NCBI GenBank assembly: GCA_016191525.1
Contig: JACPOK010000005.1
Span: 1-47,929 of the forward strand
Source of the DNA: Burkholderiales bacterium
GTDB taxonomy: Bacteria; Pseudomonadota; Gammaproteobacteria; Burkholderiales; Burkholderiaceae_C
Reading direction: 5' to 3'
DNA length: 47,929 nucleotides
A model generated the notes under the pieces. The model was not told the origin of the DNA, did not search any database, and saw only the letters and a program-made list of their open reading frames with translations. The stretch's first letter is position 1. Every line of letters begins with the position of its first letter. Both the position numbers and the translations under genes were made by a program. Of the stretch, positions 8,271 through 17,010 are shown in pieces.

Positions 8271-9563
8271 TCAGGCCCGACAGGCGAGGCGGATGGCGGC
8301 CCGCAGAATGTCGATGCCTTCGGCGAACACTTCTTCTTCGATGGTCAGCGCCGGCAGGAAGCGGATCACATTGCCGTGCACGCCGCAGGTCAGCAGCAGC
8401 AGCCCGCGTTCTAGCGCCTCCTGCTGGATTCGCTGGGTCAGGCCTGCATCAGGTGCGCCGGTCGCGGGGTCGTGGAACTCCACGGCCACCATGAGGCCCA
8501 GGGCGCGCACGTCGGCGATCGCTGGGGTGTGCACGCGCAGCGCTTGCAGTTCGCCGCTCAGGTGCTCGCCCAAGGCGGCTGCGCGAGCGACTAGGCCTTC
8601 GTCCTCGATCACGCGCAGCACCTCCAGCGCGGCGGCCACCGCAAGCGGGTTGCCAGCGTAGGTGCCGCCTAGACCGCCCGGCTGCGCGGCGTCCATCAGT
8701 TCGGCCCGGCCGGTGAGCGCGGACAGCGGAAAGCCGCCGGCCAGGCTCTTGGCCATGGTCACGAGGTCGGCCTCGACTTCGTGGTGTTCCAGCGCAAACA
8801 GCTTGCCGGTGCGGCCGAAGCCGGTCTGAATTTCATCCACCACCAACAGGATGCCGTGTTGGTCGCACAGCGCCCGCAGGTGCCGCAACAGTGCGGGGGG
8901 TGCCACGTAGAACCCGCCTTCGCCCTGCACCAGTTCAATGAAGATGGCAGCCACGCGTCGCGGGTCGACGTCGGCCTTGAACAGGTGGTCCAACGCGTCG
9001 ATGCTGTCCTCGACGGTCACGCCGAGCGTGGGCGCCGGATAAGGCACGTGCCACACGCCTGCTGGCATGGCGCCGAAGCCCAGCTTGTAGGGCGCGACCT
9101 TGCCGGTCAGGGCCATACCCATCATGGTCCGGCCATGGAAGGCGCCGGCGAAGGAGATCACTGCGTCGCGACCGGTCGCGGCGCGCGCCACCTTCACCGC
9201 GTTTTCGACGGCCTCTACGCCTGTGGTGAACAGCGACGTCTTCTTGGCGAAATCACCTGGCACCGACTCATTAAGTCGCTCGCACAGGTCGATATAGCTT
9301 TCATAGGGCGTGACCTGGAAGCAGGTGTGGTGGAACGCCTCCAGCTGCTGCTGAACTGCGGCCACGATGCGCGGATGGCGGTGCCCAGTGGCCAGAACGG
9401 CGATGCCGCTGCCAAAGTCGATCAAGCGAGCGCCCTCGACATCCCACAGTTCCGAATTGCGGGCGCTTGCCGTGAAGTGCCGGGTCTGGACGGCGACACC
9501 GCGGGGGCAGGCGGCAAGCCGTCGGGTTTCGAGGTCAGCGTTCTGCGTGAGGCGTCGGTTCAT
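8271..9563 (-). CDS. gabT: Class III aminotransferase, 4-aminobutyrate aminotransferase-like
   Basis: This PLP-dependent aminotransferase of subgroup II (430 residues) is close to GabT. The ATG at 9563 has GCGAGG upstream; a 5' ATG at 9593 lacks a ribosome-binding site. Visible features are the substrate-side GSGIAVLATGHRHP, the cofactor loop FTTGVEAVENAVK, SFAGAFHGRT, the PLP-ring Asp in VVDEIQTGFGRTGK, and the Schiff-base Lys in TMAKSLAGGFPLSA. The C-terminus has GVHGNVIRFLPALTIEEE. It would convert 4-aminobutyrate or a similar omega-amino acid plus 2-oxoglutarate to a semialdehyde and glutamate. It is divergently transcribed from an XRE-cupin regulator across a palindrome, and that protein is the likely regulator. 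Other omega-amino acids such as 5-aminovalerate remain possible substrates. Confidence 0.9.
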   Translation of the reverse strand: MNRRLTQNADLETRRLAACPRGVAVQTRHFTASARNSELWDVEGARLIDFGSGIAVLATGHRHPRIVAAVQQQLEAFHHTCFQVTPYESYIDLCERLNESVPGDFAKKTSLFTTGVEAVENAVKVARAATGRDAVISFAGAFHGRTMMGMALTGKVAPYKLGFGAMPAGVWHVPYPAPTLGVTVEDSIDALDHLFKADVDPRRVAAIFIELVQGEGGFYVAPPALLRHLRALCDQHGILLVVDEIQTGFGRTGKLFALEHHEVEADLVTMAKSLAGGFPLSALTGRAELMDAAQPGGLGGTYAGNPLAVAAALEVLRVIEDEGLVARAAALGEHLSGELQALRVHTPAIADVRALGLMVAVEFHDPATGAPDAGLTQRIQQEALERGLLLLTCGVHGNVIRFLPALTIEEEVFAEGIDILRAAIRLACRA

Positions 9564-9604
9564 GGAAGTCCTCGCGTGAGATTTAAGATTCATTATTGCC
9601 GATT

Positions 9605-9635
9605 ACGTGAAAATAAGACGTTATTTTTTCACGTA
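9605..9635. promoter_or_regulatory. Palindromic operator between gabT-like gene and XRE-cupin regulator
   Basis: The inverted repeat ACGTGAAAATAA / TTATTTTTTCACGT is separated by GACG and centred near 9619, within the A/T-rich divergent promoter region. It lies 42 bp from the aminotransferase start and 28 bp from the regulator start. Its position and dyad symmetry suit a dimeric HTH repressor that controls both genes. Confidence 0.7.
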
Positions 9636-9662
9636 GGTGCTATCCGTGGGCAAACCTGATGA

Positions 9663-10367
9663 ATGGAGCGCTGCGATACTCAGCCTTGCTTAGCCAACAG
9701 AATCATTCTTGTGTCCACCAAACCCGCCACTAACGTCGTGCGCCGTGCCCGGCGCGTGCGAGCCATACCCGAGGCCACGGCTCAGTCCGCGTCTCCCAGG
9801 GCGGACCCCATGGGCTGGATCGGCGCCGAGGTGCGCAGCTTGCGCAAGGCCAAGAACCTCTCGCTGCAGGAACTAGCGGCGCGCTGTGGCAAATCGGTCG
9901 GCTTCCTAAGCCAGGTCGAGCGCGGCCTGAGCAAACCGACCGTCAGCGTGCTGCACGATCTGGCGACGGCCTTGAAGGTGCACATCAACTGGTTCTTCCC
10001 GCAGACCGAAGGGGGCGGCAACCCCGCTGACGGCGGGATCGTGGTGCGCAAGGCCAATCGTCGGCGCCTGTCGTTCGGCTCCGGCATTTCCGACTATCTG
10101 CTTTCGCCCAACCTCAACGGACCGCTGGAATTGCTGTGGTCGGAAATGGCGCCGCAGGCTGACAGCGGCGAAAAGGCATACCAGCACGTCGGCGACGAAG
10201 CCGGCGTCATCATCAACGGAAGCCTGGAGCTGTGGGTCGGCGAGCAATTTTTCGTGCTCGATGCGGGCGACAGCTTCTCGTTTCCGAGTTCCACCCCGCA
10301 CCGTTATCGAAACCCCGGCAACACCATTACCGAAGTTGCCTGGGTCGTCACACCGCCGTCTTACTGA
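9663..10367 (+). CDS. XRE-family regulator with C-terminal cupin (PuuR-like)
   Basis: This 234-residue transcription factor has an HTH of the XRE/Cro type at about residues 53-110 (IGAEVRSLRKAKNLSLQEL, then SVGFLSQVERGLSKPTVSVL) followed by a single cupin domain (about 150-228, with GVIINGSLELWVG and DSFSFPSSTPHRYRNPG). This architecture is shared with PuuR and other regulators of polyamine, GABA or amino-acid catabolism, in which the cupin binds the effector. The first ~50 residues are Arg/Ala-rich and probably not all translated; ATG 9810 (MGWIGAEV) is a plausible alternative start. The gene is divergent from the gabT-like gene with a palindrome between, which strongly suggests local control. 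Confidence 0.9.
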   Translation: MERCDTQPCLANRIILVSTKPATNVVRRARRVRAIPEATAQSASPRADPMGWIGAEVRSLRKAKNLSLQELAARCGKSVGFLSQVERGLSKPTVSVLHDLATALKVHINWFFPQTEGGGNPADGGIVVRKANRRRLSFGSGISDYLLSPNLNGPLELLWSEMAPQADSGEKAYQHVGDEAGVIINGSLELWVGEQFFVLDAGDSFSFPSSTPHRYRNPGNTITEVAWVVTPPSY

Positions 10368-10418
10368 ACTGGTGCCTGCGCCGATGAAGCAGCGTCTTCA
10401 ACAGGGGAGCGAGGGCCA

Positions 10419-10587
10419 AGACGCCATTGGCGTATGTCGGAACAACTGACCATATACCGGCGCACAGCTGGTTCGCCGTGCTACTGCTGGTTACGTTGGC
10501 CATCACCTCCCTGGTTTCCCGCGAACGCCGTTGCCGACTTGGCCTCACCAGCTTTCTGCTCGGCTACGTGTGCATCGCAGCTGTGCC
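10419..10587 (+). repeat. Diverged repeat block A, copy 1
   Basis: About 170 bp match 16842-17010 in the same orientation, with many substitutions and small indels (shared words include CACAGCTGGTTCGCCG and CTTGGCCTCACCAG). One frame reads as a hydrophobic stretch (AVLLLVTLAITSLV, then LGLTSFLLGYVCIAAVP), and copy 2 has the same reading only after frameshifts. Both look like decayed pieces of a small membrane-protein gene or an interspersed element. Confidence 0.75.
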
Positions 10588-10600
10588 CTGCGCGGTGTCA

Positions 10601-11032
10601 TCAGGCGACTCCGCCCTTCGGGTAGAGAACCATCTGCGTGCACCGAAAAAGCGCCAGCGTCTTTCCCGTCTGGCGATGTGACACGACGGCATCCCACACC
10701 TGAGTGGTGCGCCCTAAATGCACGGCCGTTGCCACACACTCGATGGTCCCATCGCGCGCTGTCCCGAGATGGTTTGATTTGAGCTCAATCGTGGTGAACC
10801 CCATAGCCCCATCGGGAAGGCTCGCAGAGCAGCCGTAGCCGCACGACGTATCCGCCAAGGTCACGAGGGCCCCGGCATGGAGGTAGCCGTTGGGCGCCAT
10901 GTGTATCTCGCGGACCTCTAGTTCCGATCGCACATTGCCCGGCAACATTGCCGTGATGGTCATACCCAAGTGGCCAGGAAGTTTTCCCTCACCGCGTTTG
11001 TTGTAGGCGTCCGCCTGGGTCGCTTCTGGCAT
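10601..11032 (-). CDS. PaaI-like hotdog-fold thioesterase
   Basis: This 143-residue protein starts at the ATG at 11032 (MPEATQADAYNKRG); longer frames reach 11155 but the extra residues are not conserved-looking. The hotdog PaaI/YdiI motif is clear: YLHAGALVTLADTSCGYGCSA, with the catalytic-region Asp in LADT, then TTIELKSNHLG and a C-terminal VWDAVVSHRQTGKTLALFRCTQ. The family hydrolyses acyl-CoA or aryl-CoA thioesters and often rescues CoA in aromatic-acid pathways. The gene is isolated between repeat blocks A and B, with no co-directional partner close by, so its substrate cannot be inferred from an operon. Confidence 0.85.
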   Translation of the reverse strand: MPEATQADAYNKRGEGKLPGHLGMTITAMLPGNVRSELEVREIHMAPNGYLHAGALVTLADTSCGYGCSASLPDGAMGFTTIELKSNHLGTARDGTIECVATAVHLGRTTQVWDAVVSHRQTGKTLALFRCTQMVLYPKGGVA

Positions 11033-11137
11033 CGGTAGTCTCGAACAGAGGAATGAAGAGAGCCACTCTACTCGGAAGGTCGGCCCAAGAAGACAGCTAA
11101 CACAGCCTCTGTAGTCGCGAGCGATGTCTGCTAATGG

Positions 11138-11352
11138 ACGGAAGCAGACCTTCACGTCGACCGGTCAGGACCTCGCTGAAGGAGGGTAAACGTCAGTGAC
11201 CATGTCCTGTGCTCGCATTTGCAGGGCCTAATTTCACGCATTGGAAGATCATTGGGTAGAAGCCGAGCACTTCGCCGCCCTCATCCGCTACAGCTCTCAC
11301 CGGCGTTGCGCGGTCGACTGACGCCCGCCGGCAGCCGTATGGGACATCCGGC
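11138..11352 (+). repeat. Diverged repeat block B, copy 1
   Basis: About 215 bp match 17652-17866 in direct orientation (shared words include GGGTAGAAGCCGAGCACTTC and TTGCGCGGTCGACTGACGC). It ends three bases from the stop codon of the ferritin-like gene. No intact frame is supported in either copy. Confidence 0.78.
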
Positions 11353-11354
11353 GC

Positions 11355-12620
11355 TCAGTTTGCCCGGCGCAGCCCATCGGCGGCCTTGGAGAGGGCCTCC
11401 TGGAGTTCTGCCACGGCGCCGGGCGGGTTGCCGAGCATAGGGACTCGGGCGGCGATTTCCGACAGACGCTCCGCAAGCGTTAGCATAGCCCGGGCCGGAA
11501 TCGGACCCTCGATCGCACGCAGCATGGCAAAGCTCATGCCGGCACGGGGAGTCGGGTCCTCGTCACGCGCCGGAAGCTCCGTCAGCCATGAGCCCAGGGC
11601 CGTTACCGCCTTCATACACGACAGCGCGGCGCCCAGAAGCGCCTCGCGCTCCTCTCCTTCGCTCGCCATCGTCTCGTAGAGCTGGGCAAGACAGCGAAGC
11701 ATGGCGGAGTAGGTCGCATTGGCGGCATCAATGACGGGAGCCGATTGCCGTCCGTTGACCCATACGCGGTTGTCTGAGACAGGAGCGTGCATCACCGGGT
11801 CCCGCGGGGCGCCGCGGGCGGGCTCGAACTCCGGCCGCGCTGCCTGCAGCGCCAGCAGCTCGTCGCGCATGGATTCAAAGCGCCCGAAATGGGAATCCTC
11901 GCGTTGCCTGCCGGAGCCTTCTCCCTGCTCCACGATGAAGTCGATGGCGCGGCGCGCGTCCTCTGCCCCCCGGACAACCACCAGGTCGGCGGACCGAATT
12001 TCCTTCCCGGTGAGCTGCAGCCCTGTCGGGCCGCTGAACAGCCGACGCTCACCCAACTCCGCGGCCGCGCGCTCCATCTCGGCGCGGAGCGCCTCGTAGA
12101 ACTCGCCGATGGTCTTGTAACTGGGCGCGCGCGGCATGAGCGGCCGGAAGGCGGGTTCGGCCCTCTGGACGCCTTGCACCTCGAATGCGGCGGGATCCTC
12201 CACCCTGATCTCCTCTGGACGCTCCAAGAAGATGAAGTGCTCAATGGTGTCGAGATCGAAGGGAGCAAGGGCGATGGCCACGCCAGCCGGGTGGTAGCCA
12301 GGGGCGACCGGGAGATTTGGACGGTTGAAGTGGGGGCGCGCCCCCACGGCCACCATCAGGTTGCAAACCTGGGCAAGGTGGATCATCTCCTCCATGCAAA
12401 GGCCCATGATGTCCGCGCGCCAGCGCCCGATCGCTGCGAGCTCCGCCGCTGTCACACCCTCGTTCTCGCGTTGCTTCAGACTGAACGCGGCGTAGAGGTA
12501 GCTGCACAGGATGTTGTGCTCGAGCTCCGCCGCCTCCGCAAGTAAGTGAAGAAGCTGCTCGCGCGAGGCGCGCTTGGGAGGGAGAGCCGTTGCCGATGAG
12601 ATGTTCTTCATGGTCGCCAT
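11355..12620 (-). CDS. Ferritin-like protein of the VioB/RebD (iminophenyl-pyruvate dimer synthase) type
   Basis: This 421-residue protein carries an N-terminal ferritin-like four-helix segment of the kind found in VioB, RebD and StaD. LLHLLAEAAELEHNILCSYLYAAFSLK supplies an E-x2-H pair, and CMEEMIHLAQVCNLMVAVGA plus RPHFNRPNLP is the second signature. VioB-type enzymes couple indole-3-pyruvate imine units, but those proteins are about 1000 residues long. This one is a standalone short version with no amino-acid oxidase (VioA/RebO type) gene beside it, so an indole-dimer role is not supported by context. The C-terminal half is helical and less conserved. The start may be the ATG at 12620 or 12611. 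It is a single gene on this strand, and its metabolic role is open. Confidence 0.8.
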   Translation of the reverse strand: MATMKNISSATALPPKRASREQLLHLLAEAAELEHNILCSYLYAAFSLKQRENEGVTAAELAAIGRWRADIMGLCMEEMIHLAQVCNLMVAVGARPHFNRPNLPVAPGYHPAGVAIALAPFDLDTIEHFIFLERPEEIRVEDPAAFEVQGVQRAEPAFRPLMPRAPSYKTIGEFYEALRAEMERAAAELGERRLFSGPTGLQLTGKEIRSADLVVVRGAEDARRAIDFIVEQGEGSGRQREDSHFGRFESMRDELLALQAARPEFEPARGAPRDPVMHAPVSDNRVWVNGRQSAPVIDAANATYSAMLRCLAQLYETMASEGEEREALLGAALSCMKAVTALGSWLTELPARDEDPTPRAGMSFAMLRAIEGPIPARAMLTLAERLSEIAARVPMLGNPPGAVAELQEALSKAADGLRRAN

Positions 12621-12751
12621 TGACTGAGTGTCGCACCGCTCGGCCCCAATTCCCGCCGCTGACCACCGTGTCCTGCGGCAGGCCGCCGGCCCATCCGGGC
12701 CGGGTGGGCACGTTTTGGCGCCACAATCGTTCTCTTCATTAGGAGCTCGCG

Positions 12752-13010
12752 GTGCGCAAACAACTCACTGCTTGGAGCAAGGGCCGCCTGCTTTGCCAAA
12801 AGCTGCCGCTTAAGCCGAAAGAAAATGGTCGCTCCGCATTTCGCCTTCAGCTTGCAAACAAGGCTTGCGACCATGCGCTACTCAACGTTGCACTGGACAG
12901 CGAACTGCGCGGCTGCGACTTGGTATTGCTACGGGTTCGTGACGTTTACCAGAGGCGGCGGGATCTTGATCCGTACGATTGTGGTGCAGCGTAAGACTTA
13001 GCGGCGGTGC
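12752..13010 (+). pseudogene. N-terminal fragment of a tyrosine recombinase
   Basis: The GTG-started frame reads ENGRSAFRLQLANKACDHA, then LLNVALDSELRGCDLVLLRVRDV. This is the family pattern of short integrases in which ALFNLALDSKLRGCDLVKLRV contains the first catalytic Arg. After RVRDVY the register shifts: GILIRTIVVQRKT continues the family pattern in another frame and then meets a stop. All of the catalytic C-terminal region is missing, so this is a decayed recombinase fragment. Confidence 0.7.
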
Positions 13011-13231
13011 AGCTCGATTACGGAACACCGACGCGGTACTCGATTGCTGCCTAGATTGCGCTCTGTTCTTCGCTCAAGTAGCTACCTCTTTCCGGGGCGG
13101 GCCAAGGGATGCCACCTGTCTGTACGCCAGTACAGCCGTATCGTAAAGGGCTGGACTCAGTGCATCGCGCACGGTAGCCGACGGCACCCAGCTGGCGAGT
13201 GCGGGGGCGTGCGTCCCGTCCAATCCTCGCG

Positions 13232-13777
13232 TCAGGAGACCTGGGCCGCCAAGCTGCCGTTGTGCATCCACGCGGCATGCTGGGGTGCGCGCCGCGTACG
13301 GTCCCACTCGTCCAGCATCTGCCACTTGACCTGGTCGAGCCGGCGGTGCATCTCGGGCGTTCCGCAATCCCAAGCCAGTTCGACGCGGTGACCGTTGGGG
13401 TCGAAGAAGTAGATGCTCTGGAACAGGGTGTGGTTGGTCGGGCCAACTACCTCGATGCCGTCGGCTTCCAACCGAGCCTTCACCGCCAGCAGTTCCTCCA
13501 TCCCCGCCACTTTGAGGGCCAGATGCTGGACCCAGGCGGGCGTATTGCGGTCCCGGTCCATGGGCGCCAGCGATGGGATCTCGAAAAACGCAAGAACGTT
13601 GCCGCCGCCAGCGTCGAGGAACACGTGCATGTAAGGATCTGGTGCGCCGGTGGACGGAACCTGGTCCTCCGCGATCGCGAGCACGAACGGCATGTGCAAA
13701 TAGCGGCCGTACCAGTCCACCGTCTTCTTTGCATTAACGCACCGATAAGCCACGTGGTGTACGCCCCGGGTCAGCAT
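13232..13777 (-). CDS. VOC-family protein (glyoxalase / extradiol dioxygenase superfamily)
   Basis: This 181-residue protein starts at ATG 13777 with GGAGA upstream (frames extend 5' without a site). The beta-alpha-beta-beta-beta modules of the vicinal-oxygen-chelate fold show the expected metal ligands: His in GVHHVAYRC, His in VQHLALKVAG and Glu in GHRVELAWD. The downstream tail PEMHRRLDQVKWQMLDEWD is duplicated at 4886-5043. It follows a frameshifted Bug gene (32-bp gap) and a truncated aromatic hydroxylase in one minus-strand operon. A role in ring cleavage or in a later isomerase or lyase step of an aromatic pathway is a reasonable inference, but the length is short for a two-domain extradiol dioxygenase. 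Confidence 0.85.
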   Translation of the reverse strand: MLTRGVHHVAYRCVNAKKTVDWYGRYLHMPFVLAIAEDQVPSTGAPDPYMHVFLDAGGGNVLAFFEIPSLAPMDRDRNTPAWVQHLALKVAGMEELLAVKARLEADGIEVVGPTNHTLFQSIYFFDPNGHRVELAWDCGTPEMHRRLDQVKWQMLDEWDRTRRAPQHAAWMHNGSLAAQVS

Positions 13778-13809
13778 CGCCGTTTCTCCGTTTCGTGGTC
13801 GTTCGGGCT

Positions 13810-14803
13810 TTACTCGGCAGTGATCTTGTTGTCGATGATGATTCGGGACCACCGCGTCGACTCGGCCTGGATCACCGATTTGAGCTCGCCGGCCGAACCC
13901 GCTGCTGGTTGCAGCCCCTGCGCTTCGAGCTTCGCGACCACTTGCGGGTCCTTAGACGCCTGCGCCAAGCTCTGGCGAATCTTCTCGGTTACCGCGGCGG
14001 GGGTGCCCGCCGGCGCCATCAGCGCAATCCAGAGTTCCGAGGAAAAACCGGGAAAGTTGCCGGCTACGGTGGGTATGCCAGGAAGGCCGGCAACTGTGTC
14101 CTTGCTGGTCACGGCCAGGGCCTTGAGTTGCCCGGTTTTGACAAAAGGCATCAGGGGAGTTAGGGATACCGAACATCATCTGGACCTCGCCGCTAACCAG
14201 GTCCGTCACTGCCGGCGCTGCGCCGCGATACGGGACGTGAAGCGCGTTGATGCCGGCTTCCGACTTGAACAGTTCGGCCGTCAGATGATGGGGGGTGCCC
14301 ACGCCCGCGGACGCATAACTCAGCTTGCCGACATTGGCCTTGGCATAGGCGACGAGTTCACGCACCGAATTTACTGGCAGCTTGGCGTTAACAGTCAGCA
14401 AGATCGGCCCCCGCGCCATCATAGAGATCGGCTCGAAGTCCCGCGCGACATCGTAGCCCAACTTATCCTTGGAATACATGAATGGATTCATCGTCGGGAG
14501 GTTGTTTGGCGTGATCAGCAGCGTGTACCCATCAGCCGGAGACTTCGCCACGAGCGCGGAGCCGATGTTGCCTCCTACACCGGGCCGGTTCTCAACGATC
14601 ACCGGCTGGCCCCAGTAGGCCGAGAGGCGCTCGCCGTAGAGGCGGGCCACCACGTCATTACTGCCACCGGCGGTGTACGGGACGATCAGGCGCACGGGCT
14701 TGGTCGGCCACGGGTCTGCGGCGACGGCGGAGGTTGCCGCGAGGGCGGCGGCCGCTGCGGCGGCCGCGCAGAAAAATCGCCTTGTGCTTGAAAATGTGTT
14801 CAC
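13810..14803 (-). pseudogene. Bug-family receptor with a single frameshift
   Basis: The gene starts at GTG 14803 (AGGAGA seven bases upstream), with a signal peptide rich in Ala ending near AVAADPWP. It reads normally through VRLIVPYTAGGSNDVV, VENRPGVGGNIG and VPYRGAAPAVTDLVSGEVQMMFGIPNS. It then needs a one-base change at the run of four G (14154-14157, plus strand) to continue as LMPFVKTGQLKALAVTS and onwards to 13810. Restored, the protein would have about 330 residues. The single homopolymer indel could be a true inactivating mutation or a sequencing error. It sits between a truncated FAD hydroxylase and a VOC gene in the same operon, and the hydroxylase is certainly broken. Confidence 0.85.
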
Positions 14804-14826
14804 GTGTTGTCTCCTGGGAATAATGA

Positions 14827-16074
14827 TCAATGCACGGCGGTTTCGCGGATCAAGGCGCCGCGCACGGTGTCGGCAATCCGCGCCGCATCGTCCACTTCGT
14901 CGCCGCGCCAGGCAACGTGCCCGTCGGGCCGGACGAGAACCAGCGGTCGTTCGTAAAGGCGGGCCGCTTCGTCGCTTTGCAACTCGACGATCTCCAGCGG
15001 AATCTTCCGCCGTGCGAACTCGCTCCGGATCGACTCGATGGAGCGCGCCTGCGATCGCGGGAACGCCAATAAGGTGAAGCCCTTGCCGAATAGGTCAAGT
15101 GTGGATCGACCGTCCTCCAGCCAGCAATGCGGGGCGCGCGAACCTGGTCGGGTGGTAGGCACGTAGATTCGGAAGTCGTCCGGCGTCGGAGGCGAGCCGT
15201 CCGAGACGCACACGGGGGAGTCTTCGTAACGATGGCCGATCTGTAGGCCCATCGACTCCCATTCGATACGCGTCGATTCGCGCAAACGCCGGCCGAGGGC
15301 GGCGCGCACGTGCCTGCCCTCTTCCGTGTCATCCAAGACTGCTCCCGGATCCGGCGTGTCGCGCCATGCGTTGAAGTTCTGCGTGGAGAAGCTAATGTTG
15401 CGCGCCGCGATCGGCAGGCGCTCGATCTCGTAGCTTTCCAGCAGGTCGGTGTGAGCCCATCCGGCCAGCACACCCTGCAGCTTCCAGCCGAGGTCCATGA
15501 CCTCCTGGATGCCGGTGTTCATGCCCATGCCGCCGGTGGGCGACATGGTGTGGGCGGAATCACCGACCAGGATGACCCGGCCCTGCTTGTAGCGTTGGGC
15601 CAGCATCTCGGTGCGGCGCCACGGAATGACCGAGGAAATCTCGTACGGGATCCGGCCGGCATCTGCCTCGGTGCCGAGCGCGCGCCGGATCCAGGCGTCG
15701 GCGTCGAAGGCGGCCAGGTTCATCTTCTCTTCCGAGCCGAGCACCGTCAAGCGCCACACCACGTCACCATCCACCACCGTCAGATTGCCCCACATGCCTT
15801 CCGGGCCGACGAACATGTACCGCTCGGCCTCACCCATCGCATGCTTGCTGGTAAGGCCAGGGCAGTTGAAGAGGATATTGACCGAGTAGCTCAGCAGCTT
15901 GCCGTGCATGGGGATGCCAGCCTGCTCACGCACTGAACTCGTCGCGCCGTCACACGCCAACAGATAGGGCGTGGCGAACTGCCGATGGTTTCCAGAGCGC
16001 AGGTCCCGGACCGTCACCCGCACTGAATCTTCGCTCTCATCGAAGCACACGAATTCATGTTCGTGTTCTCGTTA
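14827..16074 (-). pseudogene. FAD-dependent aromatic-ring hydroxylase, N-terminus lost
   Basis: About 415 codons of a class A flavoprotein monooxygenase remain. The GD motif region that contacts FAD is present (GRVILVGDSAHTMSPTGGMG, then NTGIQEVMDLGWKL), as is the DG motif (LLACDGATSSVREQAGI). The C-terminal thioredoxin-like domain with LVRPDGHVAWRGDE is also present, as in the phenol, resorcinol and 3-hydroxyphenylpropionate hydroxylase type. Missing is the N-terminal GxGxxG FAD-binding fold (about 130-150 residues), cut off at the IS5-family remnant that starts at 16075. No matching N-terminal part is found on the far side of that remnant. The remaining frame is otherwise clean. It heads an operon with a Bug receptor and a VOC protein. 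Confidence 0.9.
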
Positions 16075-16840
16075 GGGAATGTCTGAACAAGTCACCGATC
16101 CTGCTCTCGGACGTTGAACCTGACAAAGGAGAGACGACGATGAGTCAAATGAGCTTTGCGGACGCGGAGTACGCGGGCAAGAGGAAGAAGACGCGGCGCG
16201 AGGTCTTCCTCCAAGAGATGGATCGGTGATTCCCTGGGCGGCGCTGGTCAAGCGCATCGAGCGTTCTACCCGGTGGCTGGCCAGGGCCGCCGCCCGTACC
16301 CGCTCGAGGCGATGCTGCGGGTGCACCTGATGCAGAACTTCTTCACCCTGAGCGATCCGACGATGGAAGAAGCCCTGTACGACAGCGCATCGATGCGGCA
16401 CTTCGCCGGCTTCAAGCTCAGTGGCGCGATCCCCGACGAGACCACCATCCTGAACTTCCGCCACCTGCTGGAGGAGTACGAGTTGGCTGAGGACATCCTG
16501 GCAGAGATCAACAAGCTGTTGGCCGCCAAAGGGTTGCTTTTGAACCGCGGCACCATCGTGGATGCCACCATCATCGCGGCACCTAGCTCCACCAAGAACG
16601 CCACTGGGGAGCGCGACCTTGAGATGCACCAGACCAAGAAGGGCAACCAGTGGGTTCTTTGGCATGAAGGCGCACATCGGTGTGGACGCCGACAGCGGGC
16701 TGGTGCACACCGTCACGGCGTGAGGCTCAAAAAAGCGCCAATACTCGGGCGCGTGCAGCATTGAAATGAAGAAAATCTCTCGTCTTCGTCACTTCAGTTC
16801 GGTCAGGCGACTCGCGCATTCGAGTTGTTCAGACCTTCCC
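16075..16840 (+). mobile_element. Decayed IS5-family element
   Basis: The ends form an inverted repeat: GGGAATGTCTGAACAAGTC at 16075 and the complement of GGGAAGGTCTGAACAACTC ending at 16840. Flanks TTA (left) and TAG (right) fit a YTAR-type IS5 target. The interior is about 770 bp and lacks the 3' part of the transposase, so the element has suffered an internal deletion as well as frameshifts. It marks the truncation point of the FAD hydroxylase gene. Confidence 0.8.
16141..16722 (+). pseudogene. IS5-family transposase remnant
   Basis: Starting at ATG 16141 ([20 protein letters not shown]), the frame breaks after LQEMDR, where one base is missing, and again near the VKRIE segment. It then runs as [20 protein letters not shown], and [14 protein letters not shown] (first Asp of the DDE triad) through [17 protein letters not shown] (second Asp). 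A further one-base insertion precedes [21 protein letters not shown]. The conserved C-terminal YREKG-type region with the final Glu is deleted. At least three frameshifts and a 3' deletion make it non-functional. Confidence 0.88.
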
Positions 16841-16841
16841 T

Positions 16842-17010
16842 AGACGCCGATTGCCGTATGTCGGACAAACTGACCATTTACCGGCCCACAGCTGGTTCGC
16901 CGAAGTGTTGCTGGTTTCAGTGGTCATCACGTCCCTGGTTGCCGCGAACGCCGCCGGCGGCTTGGCCTCACCAGGTTCCTGCTCGGCTACCTGTGTATCG
17001 CGGCCGTGCC
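16842..17010 (+). repeat. Diverged repeat block A, copy 2
   Basis: It matches 10419-10587 in direct orientation, starting within two bases of the right end of the IS5-family remnant. It contains a one-base difference relative to copy 1 that shifts the hydrophobic reading frame, which supports the view that this is decayed sequence. Confidence 0.75.

Noticed and set aside
13199..14791. 530-codon plus-strand frame
   Set aside because: It is antisense to the VOC and Bug genes, with no motif or initiation site; typical antisense opening in GC-rich coding DNA.
14803..14830. ATG 14830 as start of the frameshifted Bug gene
   Set aside because: GTG 14803 has AGGAGA at correct spacing and gives a normal signal peptide, whereas the ATG would overlap the hydroxylase stop without a ribosome-binding site.
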